DNA from: Massilia polaris
Lineage (GTDB): Bacteria; Pseudomonadota; Gammaproteobacteria; Burkholderiales; Burkholderiaceae_D
Direction: 5' to 3'
Assembly (NCBI RefSeq): GCF_012927275.1
Contig: NZ_JABBGG010000008.1
Location: forward strand, 155,956 to 219,955
DNA length: 64,000 bases
Shown: piece by piece, positions 53,283 to 61,731 of the stretch
Numbering within the stretch: the stretch's first letter is position 1
How the letters are laid out: each line of letters starts with the position of its first letter
Notes under the pieces: model-generated
The model's database searches: none
Seen by the model: only the letters and a program-made list of their open reading frames with translations
Told to the model about the DNA's origin: nothing
Translations under genes and position numbers: made by a program

Positions 53283-53863
53283 TTCAGTTTCTCTACCAGT
53301 GCGCGCAAGGCCTGGCCGCGGTGCGACAAGGCGTTCTTCTCGGATGGCGCCAGTTCGGCGGTGCACTTGCCCAGCGATGGAATCCAGAAGTGCGGGTCGT
53401 AGCCGAAGCCGCCGTTGCCGCGCGCTTCAGCGACAATTTCGCCGGCCCAGACGCCGTCGGCGATCACGGGCTGGGGGTCGTCAGCGTGGCGGACGTAGAC
53501 CAGCACGCAGTAATAATAGGCCGACTTGTCGGCATGCTGCGCCAGGTCCGCGATGAGTTTTTCGTTATTGCGTGCATCCGACTTCGGCTCGCCGGCATAG
53601 CGCGCCGACCAGACCCCAGGCGCGCCGCCCAGCGCGTTGACGCAAACGCCCGAGTCATCCGCCAGCGCCGGCAAACCGGTGAGACGCGATGCGTGGCGTG
53701 CTTTTTCCAGCGCGTTCTCGACGAAAGTCGCGTACGGTTCCTCGGCTTCCGGAACGTTGAATTCGCCCTGCGCGTGCAGGGCGAAGCCGATCGGTCCGAG
53801 GATTTCGCTGAATTCTTTGAGTTTGCCCGCGTTATTGGACGCGAGGACGAGGCGCTGGGTCAT
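53279..53863 (-). CDS. rdgB: XTP/dITP pyrophosphatase RdgB (HAM1)
   Basis: 194 residues. Signature segments: RLVLASNNAGKLKEFSEIL at the N-terminus, TGLPALADDSGVCVNALGG (metal-binding Asp pair), GVWSARYAGEP, FGYDPHFWIPSLGK and SHRGQALRAL. It hydrolyses deaminated purine triphosphates to keep them out of DNA. In related genomes it is usually next to rph; here 2.4 kb of other genes lie between. Confidence 0.96.
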   Translation of the reverse strand: MTQRLVLASNNAGKLKEFSEILGPIGFALHAQGEFNVPEAEEPYATFVENALEKARHASRLTGLPALADDSGVCVNALGGAPGVWSARYAGEPKSDARNNEKLIADLAQHADKSAYYYCVLVYVRHADDPQPVIADGVWAGEIVAEARGNGGFGYDPHFWIPSLGKCTAELAPSEKNALSHRGQALRALVEKLK

Positions 53864-53918
53864 GGGGATTGGAAAGTGATGAGGCGAAGACCCTCATTTT
53901 ACTTGAACCCCGGCGCCA

Positions 53919-54902
53919 TCACTCGTCCTCGTCGTCCTCGAGCTTGTCGAAGCATGCCAGCGCGGCCTTGCCCAGGCCATCTACGACGAACGGATCGTCG
54001 TGCACGAACTTGCTGGCGTCGACCAGCATGCGCAGCTTGCTCACGCGGTCGCTGAGCGCCAGGGTCTGCGCCAGCGCGGGTGCATCGGGCTGGCCTGCGT
54101 CCGCGATTGCCTCGGTGACGGCGGCCGGGAACTCCCACAGTTCGGCGATGCGGGCCGACAGGATGCGGCCCTGTGCGAACAGCCCGGCGATGAATTCATC
54201 CGATTGCGGCAGCGCCTCGTCCTTGTACATCTGGTCGATCAGGCGGAACGCGACCACGATACCGACGTTGGCCATCAGGCCCGCGAGATAGGCCTCGAAC
54301 GCATTCGCGCGCATCGACGGGGCCAGCAGGCTCGCGGCCTGTGCGCATTTCTCCGACTGGCGCCAGATCAGCGGGGCGGTCCGCTTGGCCAACACCCCGC
54401 TCTGCATGCTGATAATCGGTCGGAACGCGACCCGCGCGAGCAGCATGCGCATGCCGTTTTGGCCAAGCAGCATGATCGCGCCTTCGATGGTATCGACCGG
54501 CGGGCTGGAATGGTAGCGCGGGCGGTAGCAGGGCTTGTTCGCTTCGCGGTAGACCTCGGCGACCAGCACCACGTCCTGCGCCAACTGGCGCGACAGCTCG
54601 GCCGCGTTCATGTCGTCGTCGCGCAAGGTGCGCATCAGCTGCGGAATAATCGCCGGCACGCGTGGCACGAGCGCGGCGCCGTCAACCGGCGACTGCGCCA
54701 GGCGCGTCAGCTCGTCGAGGATCTGCTTTTCGGTGTCGGCCGTCGCCTGCTGCGACCCGGCCGCAGCCAGCCAGCGGTAGTAAGCCGCATCCACTTCAGC
54801 GGCGCTGGCCGGTTCACCCGCGCTCTCCGCGACCGGTGCTGCCGTCACGCCCGGCGCTTCCTTCGCCTCGTCGCCATTGAACAATTTACCGATCCAACCC
54901 AT
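53919..54902 (-). CDS. HDOD-domain protein
   Basis: 327 residues. The HDOD domain covers about residues 75-290: VPAIIPQLMRTLRDDDMNAA, LSRQLAQDVVLVAEVYREAN, DTIEGAIMLLGQNGMRMLLA and the AFEAYLAGLMANVGIVVAFR region where true HD hydrolases keep HD residues. HDOD proteins lack hydrolase activity and serve in signalling or stress regulation. It is a single gene with an Ala/Glu-rich N-terminus and an acidic tail (DKLEDDEDE). Between rdgB and DUF3616, interrupting the usual rdgB-rph neighbourhood. Confidence 0.88.
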   Translation of the reverse strand: MGWIGKLFNGDEAKEAPGVTAAPVAESAGEPASAAEVDAAYYRWLAAAGSQQATADTEKQILDELTRLAQSPVDGAALVPRVPAIIPQLMRTLRDDDMNAAELSRQLAQDVVLVAEVYREANKPCYRPRYHSSPPVDTIEGAIMLLGQNGMRMLLARVAFRPIISMQSGVLAKRTAPLIWRQSEKCAQAASLLAPSMRANAFEAYLAGLMANVGIVVAFRLIDQMYKDEALPQSDEFIAGLFAQGRILSARIAELWEFPAAVTEAIADAGQPDAPALAQTLALSDRVSKLRMLVDASKFVHDDPFVVDGLGKAALACFDKLEDDEDE

Positions 54903-55069
54903 GTCTCACCTCTTTCCCTTGGGAAATTTTTTATGTTCGTGATTCTACACTTACGGAGCGTTCTGACATAGCGGTCAGCAAGCTTTGTCGCCAATCCAGC
55001 AAGCGTGCGACAAAATCCGACAGATCGGTGTTACATCGACAACACCGACTACTCACTAATCCAACAACA

Positions 55070-56014
55070 ATGCACAATCATACGCCGCTAACGGGTGCCG
55101 CCGGACTGGTAGCGCACCTCCCCCACTCGCACGTTGAGGAAGACTTTATCTACCGCGGCATGTGCGACGCCTCTGCCGCCGCGGCGCTCGACGAGCATCA
55201 TTTCGTGGTCGCCAACGACGAGCGCAACCAGCTCAAGGTCTACAGGCGCGGCACGCCCGATCCGGTCGATGTCGTCGACCTCGCGCCGTTCCTCGGCACC
55301 AAACCGCACAAGGAATCCGACCTCGAAGGCGCCGCCGCCATCGGCAACCGGATTTACTGGATTTCCTCGCACGGCCGCAACAGCAAGGGCGAAGAGCGGG
55401 AACGGCGTTACCGGTTCTTCGCGACCGATGCGCACAAGCGCAGGCCGTGGGTCACGCCAGTCGCGCAGCCATACACGGGAATGCTCGAAGACCTGATCGC
55501 CTCCGAGGAACTGGCGCCGTACCAGCTCTCCGAGGCGGCGATGCGCAGCCCGAAATCAGACGGCGCCTTCAATATTGAAGGACTGTCGGCGACGCCGGAG
55601 GGCGACCTCCTGATCGGCATGCGCAACCCTGCGCCGCAAGGCAAGGCGCTGGTGATCCACCTGCGCAATCCGACGGAAGTGATCGAAGGGGCGAAGGCGC
55701 GGTTCGGACAAGTGACGGAACTGGACCTGGCCGGGCGCGCCATTCGCAGCATCGAGCTGGTGGGACTGGCATACATGATCGTGGCGGGACCGCCCGGGAA
55801 AACGGGCGACTTCGCGCTGTACCGCTGGTCGGGCGACCCGGCGGAGGCGCCGCTGGAGCTGGGCCACGTGGACTTCAGGGAGGCGCGGCCGGAAGCGCTG
55901 TTTGCGATTCCGGGGACGCACATGGTGCAGATACTGAGCGACGACGGCGGCGATCACTGCAAGGATATCCCCGAGAAGGAGCAGACCTTCCAGAGCGTCG
56001 TGGTCAGGCTGTGA
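55070..56014 (+). CDS. DUF3616 family protein
   Basis: 314 residues from ATG 55070. Family-type segments: FIYRGMCDASAAAALDEHHF, VANDERNQLKVYRRG, KESDLEGAAAIGNRIYWISS, FNIEGLSATPEGDLLIGMRN and ILSDDGGDHCKDIPEKEQTF. The repeated short beta patterns suggest a propeller. No signal peptide. Function unknown in the family. It stands alone on the plus strand; its last 11 bp overlap the end of a gene fragment on the opposite strand. Confidence 0.85.
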   Translation: MHNHTPLTGAAGLVAHLPHSHVEEDFIYRGMCDASAAAALDEHHFVVANDERNQLKVYRRGTPDPVDVVDLAPFLGTKPHKESDLEGAAAIGNRIYWISSHGRNSKGEERERRYRFFATDAHKRRPWVTPVAQPYTGMLEDLIASEELAPYQLSEAAMRSPKSDGAFNIEGLSATPEGDLLIGMRNPAPQGKALVIHLRNPTEVIEGAKARFGQVTELDLAGRAIRSIELVGLAYMIVAGPPGKTGDFALYRWSGDPAEAPLELGHVDFREARPEALFAIPGTHMVQILSDDGGDHCKDIPEKEQTFQSVVVRL

Positions 56015-56231
56015 CCAGGGTGACGTGATAGTCTCGCATTGTTGACGGCTCTGCCGAAAGGATGCCTTTGTCGACGCTGGTGTTCGTCGCGACGACAAGC
56101 GTGTCCGTACCGAGCATTCCCAGTTCCATGACATAGTTGGTCATTCCCGGCCCAATTTTTTCGGCGACGATGTCGATCTGGCCGGACGGCGTCACCCGCT
56201 TGATGTTGTAGTTCGCCGAATCGCTATAAGA
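56004..56231 (-). pseudogene. 3' remnant of an NHL/beta-propeller-like gene
   Basis: The minus-strand frame is open from 56231 (after a TGA) to the stop at 56004. It encodes SDSANYNIKRVTPSGQIDIV, which is the pattern of an NHL repeat (DSxNxxIxxVTPxG), followed by a non-repetitive tail ending in DYHVTLVTA. No convincing start codon or ribosome binding site exists; a GTG at 56195 falls inside the repeat. So the remains of a larger secreted propeller protein are likely. A 63-residue real gene is the less likely alternative. Confidence 0.55.
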
Positions 56232-56269
56232 TCACTATCCGATAGCTGTCACGCATTCGCCGTTTTCAT

Positions 56270-57001
56270 TCAGAGCAGCCCGAGCGCCTTCTTCTGCAGC
56301 ATAACCAGGTCATTGATACCCGCATGCGCCAGGTCGAGCAATCGGTTCATGCCGTCGCGGTCGAATGCCGCGCCTTCAGCCGTGCCCTGGACTTCGATGA
56401 AATGGCCTGCATCGGTCATCACCACATTCATATCAGTGTCGCAGCCCGAATCCTCGACGTAATCGAGATCCAGCACCGGCATGCCCTTGTACACGCCGAC
56501 CGAAATCGCGGCGACGAAATGCTTGACCGGGACCGCGCCGATATCGCCGCGTGCGACCAGTTTCGAGAACGCGTCGTAGGCCGCGACCATTGCGCCGGTG
56601 ATCGACGCGGTACGCGTGCCGCCATCGGCCTGGATCACATCGCAGTCGATGTTCAAGGTGCGTTCGCCGAACGCTTCCAGGTCGAACGCCGCGCGCAGCG
56701 AGCGGCCGATCAGGCGCTGGATCTCCTGCGTGCGGCCGGACTGCTTGCCGCGCGCCGCTTCGCGGTCCATGCGGGTGTGGGTCGAACGCGGCAGCATGCC
56801 GTATTCGGCCGTCATCCAGCCCTGCCCTTTACCTTTCAGGAAGCCAGGTACCTTGTCTTCGATGCTGGCCGTGCAGATCACCTTGGTGTCTCCGCATTCG
56901 ATCAGCACCGAACCCTCGGCGTGCCTGGTGTACTCGCGGGTCAGGATGATGTTGCGCAGTTGGTCGACGGCACGGCCGCTCGGGCGGGTTTCAAATGTCA
57001 T
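56270..57001 (-). CDS. rph: Ribonuclease PH
   Basis: 243 residues, complete. PH-domain signature: [80 protein letters not shown] and the [20 protein letters not shown] catalytic region. It trims the 3' end of tRNA precursors with phosphate. It starts 9 bp after the PP2C gene stop on the same strand, so kinase, phosphatase and rph form one operon. Confidence 0.97.
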   Translation of the reverse strand: MTFETRPSGRAVDQLRNIILTREYTRHAEGSVLIECGDTKVICTASIEDKVPGFLKGKGQGWMTAEYGMLPRSTHTRMDREAARGKQSGRTQEIQRLIGRSLRAAFDLEAFGERTLNIDCDVIQADGGTRTASITGAMVAAYDAFSKLVARGDIGAVPVKHFVAAISVGVYKGMPVLDLDYVEDSGCDTDMNVVMTDAGHFIEVQGTAEGAAFDRDGMNRLLDLAHAGINDLVMLQKKALGLL

Positions 57002-57010
57002 GGTTAACCT

Positions 57011-57949
57011 TTACTTTAGTATTTGGGATGATTTTTCTATCGCGCCGCGAATTTCGGCAATCGCTTTTTCAATCTCGTCGTCGCTGAAAGCGTCCACCTC
57101 CCGCACCGCTTCCGGTTCAGGTACGGCCAGAATGGTGGTGCTGACTGCGTTCTCGGGCAGCATCATAGTCGAGATCATGGATTCGTCGACGTCAAACCCA
57201 TCGCCATCGGCGGAGCCTTGCCACATGATCGCCAGTGCCGTGGTGTTGTCGCTCCCTTTGCCGGCGATCTCGGTAGCCATCGCGATCATGTCGGGCACTG
57301 CGCTCACCACCGTCTGAGTCGACAGCCGGTGCGTGATTTCCTCGTCCGGCAGCATCGACCACAGGCCGTCGGAACACAGCATCACGACGTCGCCCAACTG
57401 CAGGCTGGCCGGGCGCGATACGTCGACCTTCGGCAGCGACGACGCGCCCAGGCAGTTATACAGCTTGTTGCGGTCCGGGTGGGTGGCGCGTTCCGACGGG
57501 TCGGCCAGTCCCTTGGCGATCAGGTGCTCGACGTGCGAGTGGTCGCGCGTGCGCCCGAGGACCTGGCCGCGGCGCAGCCAGTACAGGCGCGAATCGCCGC
57601 AATGCGCCCAGATCGCGCTGTTATGCTGGATCAGGCAGGCCACCACCGTGGTGCGCGGCGTTTCCGGCAGCTTGTTGGCCGCGCTGTACGCGTGGATCTC
57701 CTGGTGCGCGGCCAGCAGCGCTTCTTCCAGAAAGCGCTCGGGCTTCCTGACGTAGGGCGTGGCGTGTTTCTGGAACAGCGTCGACATCGTACGCAGCGTG
57801 ATCGACGAGGCGACCTCGCCGCTCAGGTGGCCGCCCATGCCGTCGGCCAGCACCAGCAGCAGCGCGTCGCGCGTGAAGCTGTAGCCCATGCGGTCCTGGT
57901 TGACCTTGCGCCCGCCGATATGGCTTTCCTGGTACACCGAAAATTGCAT
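57011..57949 (-). CDS. PP2C-type serine/threonine phosphatase
   Basis: 312 residues. PP2C motifs: GGRKVNQDR (Asp19), LLVLADGMGGHLSGE (Asp36), AHCGDSRLYWLRRG and MLCSDGLWSMLPDEEI, then SDNTTALAIMW (Asp/Asn metal ligand). The C-terminal 60 residues are acidic and not catalytic. It is encoded 12 bp after a Ser/Thr kinase gene on the same strand and should reverse that kinase's phosphorylations. Confidence 0.94.
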   Translation of the reverse strand: MQFSVYQESHIGGRKVNQDRMGYSFTRDALLLVLADGMGGHLSGEVASSITLRTMSTLFQKHATPYVRKPERFLEEALLAAHQEIHAYSAANKLPETPRTTVVACLIQHNSAIWAHCGDSRLYWLRRGQVLGRTRDHSHVEHLIAKGLADPSERATHPDRNKLYNCLGASSLPKVDVSRPASLQLGDVVMLCSDGLWSMLPDEEITHRLSTQTVVSAVPDMIAMATEIAGKGSDNTTALAIMWQGSADGDGFDVDESMISTMMLPENAVSTTILAVPEPEAVREVDAFSDDEIEKAIAEIRGAIEKSSQILK

Positions 57950-57961
57950 GCCCTGCTCCTG

Positions 57962-58942
57962 TTAGCTCTTGCCGGCGAATTTCTTGCGCCCGAGGCCACC
58001 AAGACGTCCCACCAGGCCGCGCAGCGTGTCGATCGGACCGGCGGGTTCCACCACGGGCGCAGGCATTGGCGACCGGAGCTCCTTCTGCACCGCGAACACG
58101 CTTTGCGGCCGCGCCAGCGGATCGAGTTCCAGGCACCAGCGCACCAGGTTGACCAGCTGCGGCGAATAGTCGGCCAGCCTGGCGAACTGGTTTTCCATCT
58201 TGTCTTCGGAGCGGCGCTGGTCGGCCGGCTGCGGCGGCGCGCCGGCCATGCAGGCGTATATGCTGGCGCCGATGCTGTAAATATCCGACCACGGCCCCAG
58301 CGTCGCGGACTTCGAATAGAGGTCGGGCGGCGCAAAGCCAGGGGTGTACATCGGCGTCAGCTTGGGTACATCCTTATTAATCGTCTGGCGCGCGGCGCCG
58401 AAATCGAGCAGGATCGGCGTGCCGTCGGTACGCAGGTAGATATTGGCCGGCTTCAGGTCGAGGTGCAGCAGCTTGTTGGCATGGACCTCGCGCAGTCCGC
58501 CGCATACACCCGTAAATATCTGGCGGATGGCGGCTTCGCCGAGGCGGTTGTCCCTGGCCTTGAGGCGCGCGATGTGCTCCTGCAGCGACTGGCCGGACTC
58601 GTAGCCCATCACCATATATACAGTGTCGTTCGCCCTGAAAAAATTCAGCACGCGCACCACATTCGGATGGGAGATCAGCGCCAGCGCGCGCCCTTCCTCG
58701 AAAAAGCACTTCAGGCCGATGCGGAAAACGGGCAGGTTTGGGGTTGAAATGACCGGTACCAGCTCGCCGGGCTGGCGTAATGCGAGGGCGCTGGGGAGGT
58801 ATTCCTTGATGGCGACTGCGCTGCCATCGGCGTCGTATGCCAGATAAACAATACTGAACCCGCCGGACGCAATTTTCTTTACAATGCGATATCCCGCAAT
58901 TTCCATCCCTTCCGGCAAGGGTGCGTTATTTTGTGCAGCCAT
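57962..58942 (-). CDS. Hanks-type serine/threonine protein kinase
   Basis: 326 residues. Glycine loop IASGGFSIVYLAY, Lys46 (VAIKEYLP), Glu in FFEEGRAL, catalytic loop LHLDLKPANIYL (Asp162, with HLD instead of HRD, so a non-RD kinase), DFG-Asp180 (LLDFGAARQ), and APE-like FAPPDLYSK. A C-terminal hinge of about 50 residues has no membrane helix, so it is cytosolic. Non-RD kinases usually do not need activation-loop phosphorylation. Operon with PP2C and rph; divergent from yicC. Confidence 0.94.
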   Translation of the reverse strand: MAAQNNAPLPEGMEIAGYRIVKKIASGGFSIVYLAYDADGSAVAIKEYLPSALALRQPGELVPVISTPNLPVFRIGLKCFFEEGRALALISHPNVVRVLNFFRANDTVYMVMGYESGQSLQEHIARLKARDNRLGEAAIRQIFTGVCGGLREVHANKLLHLDLKPANIYLRTDGTPILLDFGAARQTINKDVPKLTPMYTPGFAPPDLYSKSATLGPWSDIYSIGASIYACMAGAPPQPADQRRSEDKMENQFARLADYSPQLVNLVRWCLELDPLARPQSVFAVQKELRSPMPAPVVEPAGPIDTLRGLVGRLGGLGRKKFAGKS

Positions 58943-59020
58943 AGAGTTCCTTGCTTAACACGGCGATTGTGTGGATAAATCACTGCTTTGTAAAGAAAAG
59001 ATAAAAAAACGGGGACTCCA

Positions 59021-59923
59021 TTGAGCATTTCAAGCATGACAGGTTACGCAGTCGCGACGAGTGAGTGCGCAGCAGGCACCCTGACGATCGAAATCAAGAG
59101 CGTCAACTCGCGCTTCCTCGATCTTCAATTCCGCATCAACGACGAGCTGCGCGCGCTCGAGCCGGACCTGCGCGCCGCGATCATGGGCGCGATCACGCGC
59201 GGCAAGGTCGAAGCGCGCCTGTCGTTCGGCCGCAAGGTCGCGGGCGGCTCGCAAGTGCTCAATGCCTCCCTGCTGGCCGACCTCGCGCGGCTTCAGTCGG
59301 AAGTGAGCCAGCACTTTGCCGCGGCGTCGCAGATGACGGTCGCCGAGCTGCTGCGCTGGCCGGGCGTCATCGAAGAAGCCCAGGTTGGCCAGGAATCGCT
59401 GCAGGCCGACGTCGCCGTGCTGACCGCGAAGACGGTCGCCGCCTTCGTCGACAGCCGCCGCCGCGAAGGCGCCGCGCTGGAAGCGATGCTGGTGTCGCGC
59501 ATCGATTCAATGGACGTCATCGTCAAGCGCATCACGCCGCTGATCCCGCAAGTGATCTCGCAGTTCCAGCAAAAAGCGATCGAGCGCATGCAGGATGCGC
59601 TGGGCATGGCCGGCCACTGCAACCCGCCGACCCTGACGCGCCAGGAAGTATTCGAGCGCATCCGCCAGGAAGTGACCTTGTACGGCATCCGCATCGACGT
59701 GTCCGAAGAATTGTCGCGCCTGTCCGCGCACCTGACGGAGACCCGTCACATCCTGAAAAAAGGCGGCCAGGTCGGCAAGCGCCTCGACTTCATGATGCAG
59801 GAGCTGAACCGCGAAGCCAATACATTAGGCGCGAAAGCGTCGGTCAAGGAACTGGCCGATGCGTCGATGGAGCTGAAGCTGCTGATCGAGCAGATGCGCG
59901 AGCAAGTCCAGAATCTGGAGTAA
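59021..59923 (+). CDS. yicC: YicC family endoribonuclease
   Basis: 300 residues from the TTG at 59021, with GGGG 8 nt upstream, giving MSISSMTGYA; ATG 59036 would cut the conserved SMTGYA start. YicC-N domain: TIEIKSVNSRFLDLQFRIND, RGKVEARLSFGRK; C-terminal DUF1732: LYGIRIDVSEELSRLSAHL and GKRLDFMMQELNREANTLGA with its conserved acidic residues. YicC-type proteins cleave RNA and influence small-RNA decay. It is usually next to gmk; here a toxin-antitoxin remnant on the other strand lies between. Confidence 0.93.
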   Translation: MSISSMTGYAVATSECAAGTLTIEIKSVNSRFLDLQFRINDELRALEPDLRAAIMGAITRGKVEARLSFGRKVAGGSQVLNASLLADLARLQSEVSQHFAAASQMTVAELLRWPGVIEEAQVGQESLQADVAVLTAKTVAAFVDSRRREGAALEAMLVSRIDSMDVIVKRITPLIPQVISQFQQKAIERMQDALGMAGHCNPPTLTRQEVFERIRQEVTLYGIRIDVSEELSRLSAHLTETRHILKKGGQVGKRLDFMMQELNREANTLGAKASVKELADASMELKLLIEQMREQVQNLE

Positions 59924-59933
59924 TCCTAAGTTG

Positions 59934-59960
59934 ATGGCCGCATGATTTGCGGCCATTTTT
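59934..59960 (+). terminator. Rho-independent terminator after yicC
   Basis: ATGGCCGCA (59934-59942), loop TGATT, TGCGGCCAT (59948-59956), then T's to 59960. It separates yicC transcription from the gmk operon. Confidence 0.88.
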
Positions 59961-59989
59961 CTAAGGCCACTGCGGATAGGCTCGACACA

Positions 59990-60343
59990 CTAAGCAAATG
60001 CCACCAGAACGCGCTCGGCCAGCGCCTCTGGTTTCACTACGCGTCCATGTTTCACCATTCGAACGAGACCGAATTGCTCCATCGTGTGCAGCGAACGCGA
60101 GACATTCGGTGGTTGTTTGCCTAATGCGATCGCGAGTTTGCTGACGGATTCAGGGCGCTCCTCGCGGATGTACTTTAGTAAGGCCATGTTTTCATCTGAA
60201 AGCACGCGCATCGCCGCGCTGACCGAGGGGAACCATACATTGGGATCATCTTCGGCGCGCTGCAAGGTGCCCGCGGCGATGGCCAGTGATCGAGCACGCT
60301 GTTTGGCAACCGAGGCAATACCAAATTTAAGCTGCTTCAACAC
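59990..60343 (-). CDS. HVO_A0114-like HTH antitoxin of a TumE/DUF6516-type system
   Basis: 117 residues from a GTG at 60343. N-terminus LKQLKFGIASVAKQRARSLA and NVWFPSVSAAMRVLSDENMA, followed by a winged helix with SVSKLAIALGKQPPNVSRSL and MEQFGLVRMVKHGRVVKPEA. This is the pattern of the HTH partner of DUF6516 (TumE-like) toxins, where the two genes overlap in this order. Here the upstream partner is damaged (60337-60575) but its stop still overlaps this start. The antitoxin itself looks complete. Confidence 0.75.
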   Translation of the reverse strand: MLKQLKFGIASVAKQRARSLAIAAGTLQRAEDDPNVWFPSVSAAMRVLSDENMALLKYIREERPESVSKLAIALGKQPPNVSRSLHTMEQFGLVRMVKHGRVVKPEALAERVLVAFA

Positions 60344-60575
60344 AGTATTTCCTTTAATACGCGATCTACTTCGAGATAGAAGTCCTCGACAAGCTTATAC
60401 GCTGTGTCGAACTCATACAGCACACCCTCATCGGTTGCATGTCGATGCCGGTGATCGAAGGCAAACCTCTTCCCTGAATTTCGCCATCGAGTGCCAAAAG
60501 ATAATCCAGCCCAGTATCTTGTCCCGATAGGTCTTGATTGGCTGGGGAATTGGCATCCATGTCAAAGCGTATCAT
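60337..60575 (-). pseudogene. TumE/DUF6516-type toxin with internal deletion and frameshift
   Basis: The frame starting at 60575 gives MIRFDMDANSPANQDLSGQD plus TGLDYLLALDGEI, the usual toxin opening. After it the sense is lost and the frame ends at 60366. In the neighbouring frame the expected C-terminal part is found: GKRFAFDHRHRHATDEGVLY, then EFDTAYKLVEDFYLEVDRVL, ending at a TGA (60337) that overlaps the antitoxin start. Joined together the parts make about 80 residues, where a complete member has roughly 110-130, so about 40 residues between DGEI and the FDHRHRH motif are missing. Inactive toxin is the likely consequence. Confidence 0.68.
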
Positions 60576-60760
60576 CGCATGATATGCGTTGCAAGCACGT
60601 CGTCAAGCAGATGTGACACCGGACAAGACAACTCTGCAAAAACCGGGACGACGCACCGACAAAACCCATCAACATTTGACCAGTGGCAAAAAGATCATCG
60701 TCGCAATCGGGCGGAAACGGTATACTAGGCATTAACCCCTGGAATACTCAAAGGATCCCC

Positions 60761-61405
60761 ATGCAAGCTTCCTCCGGCTTCTCCGGCAGCCTGTTCGTGG
60801 TCGCAGCGCCTTCCGGCGCCGGCAAATCTACCCTGGTCAACGCGCTGCTGGCGCAGGAGCCGGGCATCAAGCTGTCGATCTCGACCACCACCCGCCCGCC
60901 CCGCCCGGGCGAAGTGGATGGCCGCGAGTACCATTTCACCACCCCGGAAGACTTCGTCGAACGCACCGCGCGCGACGAGTTCCTCGAATGGGCCGAAGTG
61001 CATGGCAATTACTACGGCACCTCGCGCCTGCTGGTCGAGAAGGAAATGAAGACCGGCACCGACATCCTGCTGGAGATCGACTGGCAAGGCGCGCGCCAGG
61101 TGCGCAAGCAGTTCCCCGACGCGGCCGGCATCTTCATTTTGCCGCCATCGATTGCCGCTTTGGAGGAGCGCCTGCACAAGCGCGGCACCGACGAACCCCA
61201 CATCATCACGCGCCGCCTGCTGGCCGCCGGCGGCGAGATCGCTCACGCTCCCGAGTTCGAGTATGTTATTATCAATGAAGAGTTCAACGTCGCCCTGGCA
61301 GAGATAAGCGCGATCGTCAAAGCCACCCGCAGCCGATTTGCCCAGCAAGCGGCGCGCAACGCCTCGCTGTTTGCCCAACTCGGCATCCACGCGCAGCAAG
61401 CGTGA
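60761..61405 (+). CDS. gmk: Guanylate kinase
   Basis: 214 residues from ATG 60761 with AAGGA 5-9 nt upstream; the frame is open further up but those residues are not conserved. Walker [10 protein letters not shown] (Lys22), GMP-binding [36 protein letters not shown] and [19 protein letters not shown]. It phosphorylates GMP to GDP. Followed 44 bp later by rpoZ and then spoT, so nucleotide supply, RNA polymerase omega and (p)ppGpp control lie together. The 185 bp upstream (60576-60760) carry the promoter region with TATACT at 60720. Confidence 0.96.
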   Translation: MQASSGFSGSLFVVAAPSGAGKSTLVNALLAQEPGIKLSISTTTRPPRPGEVDGREYHFTTPEDFVERTARDEFLEWAEVHGNYYGTSRLLVEKEMKTGTDILLEIDWQGARQVRKQFPDAAGIFILPPSIAALEERLHKRGTDEPHIITRRLLAAGGEIAHAPEFEYVIINEEFNVALAEISAIVKATRSRFAQQAARNASLFAQLGIHAQQA

Positions 61406-61449
61406 CACGGCAGCACACCCCCCGTACAGACCGAAATCTAGGAGTTATC

Positions 61450-61653
61450 ATGGCCCGCATTACTATCGAAGATTGCTTGAAAAATATCCCTAACCGCTTC
61501 CAGCTGACCCTGGCCGCGACCTATCGCGCTCGTCAGTTGTTGCAAGGCCACACTCCAAAAGTCGACGCCAAGGACAAGCCGACCGTCGTCGCACTGCGCG
61601 AAATCGCTGCCGGCAAAGTCGGTATCGAAATGCTGAAGAAAGTCCCAATGTAA
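61450..61653 (+). CDS. rpoZ: RNA polymerase omega subunit
   Basis: 67 residues from ATG 61450 with GGAG 5-6 nt upstream. [20 protein letters not shown] and [13 protein letters not shown], then [16 protein letters not shown], are the conserved omega sequence. It stabilises beta' and is part of the (p)ppGpp-binding site on RNA polymerase, matching its position before spoT. Confidence 0.97.
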   Translation: MARITIEDCLKNIPNRFQLTLAATYRARQLLQGHTPKVDAKDKPTVVALREIAAGKVGIEMLKKVPM

Positions 61654-61731
61654 GTCTCTGGGCGTGCCTGGACATCGTCAACCGCCATCATGTTATCCAT
61701 TTATCACTATCGCGGCTGATTGAACTTGCGT

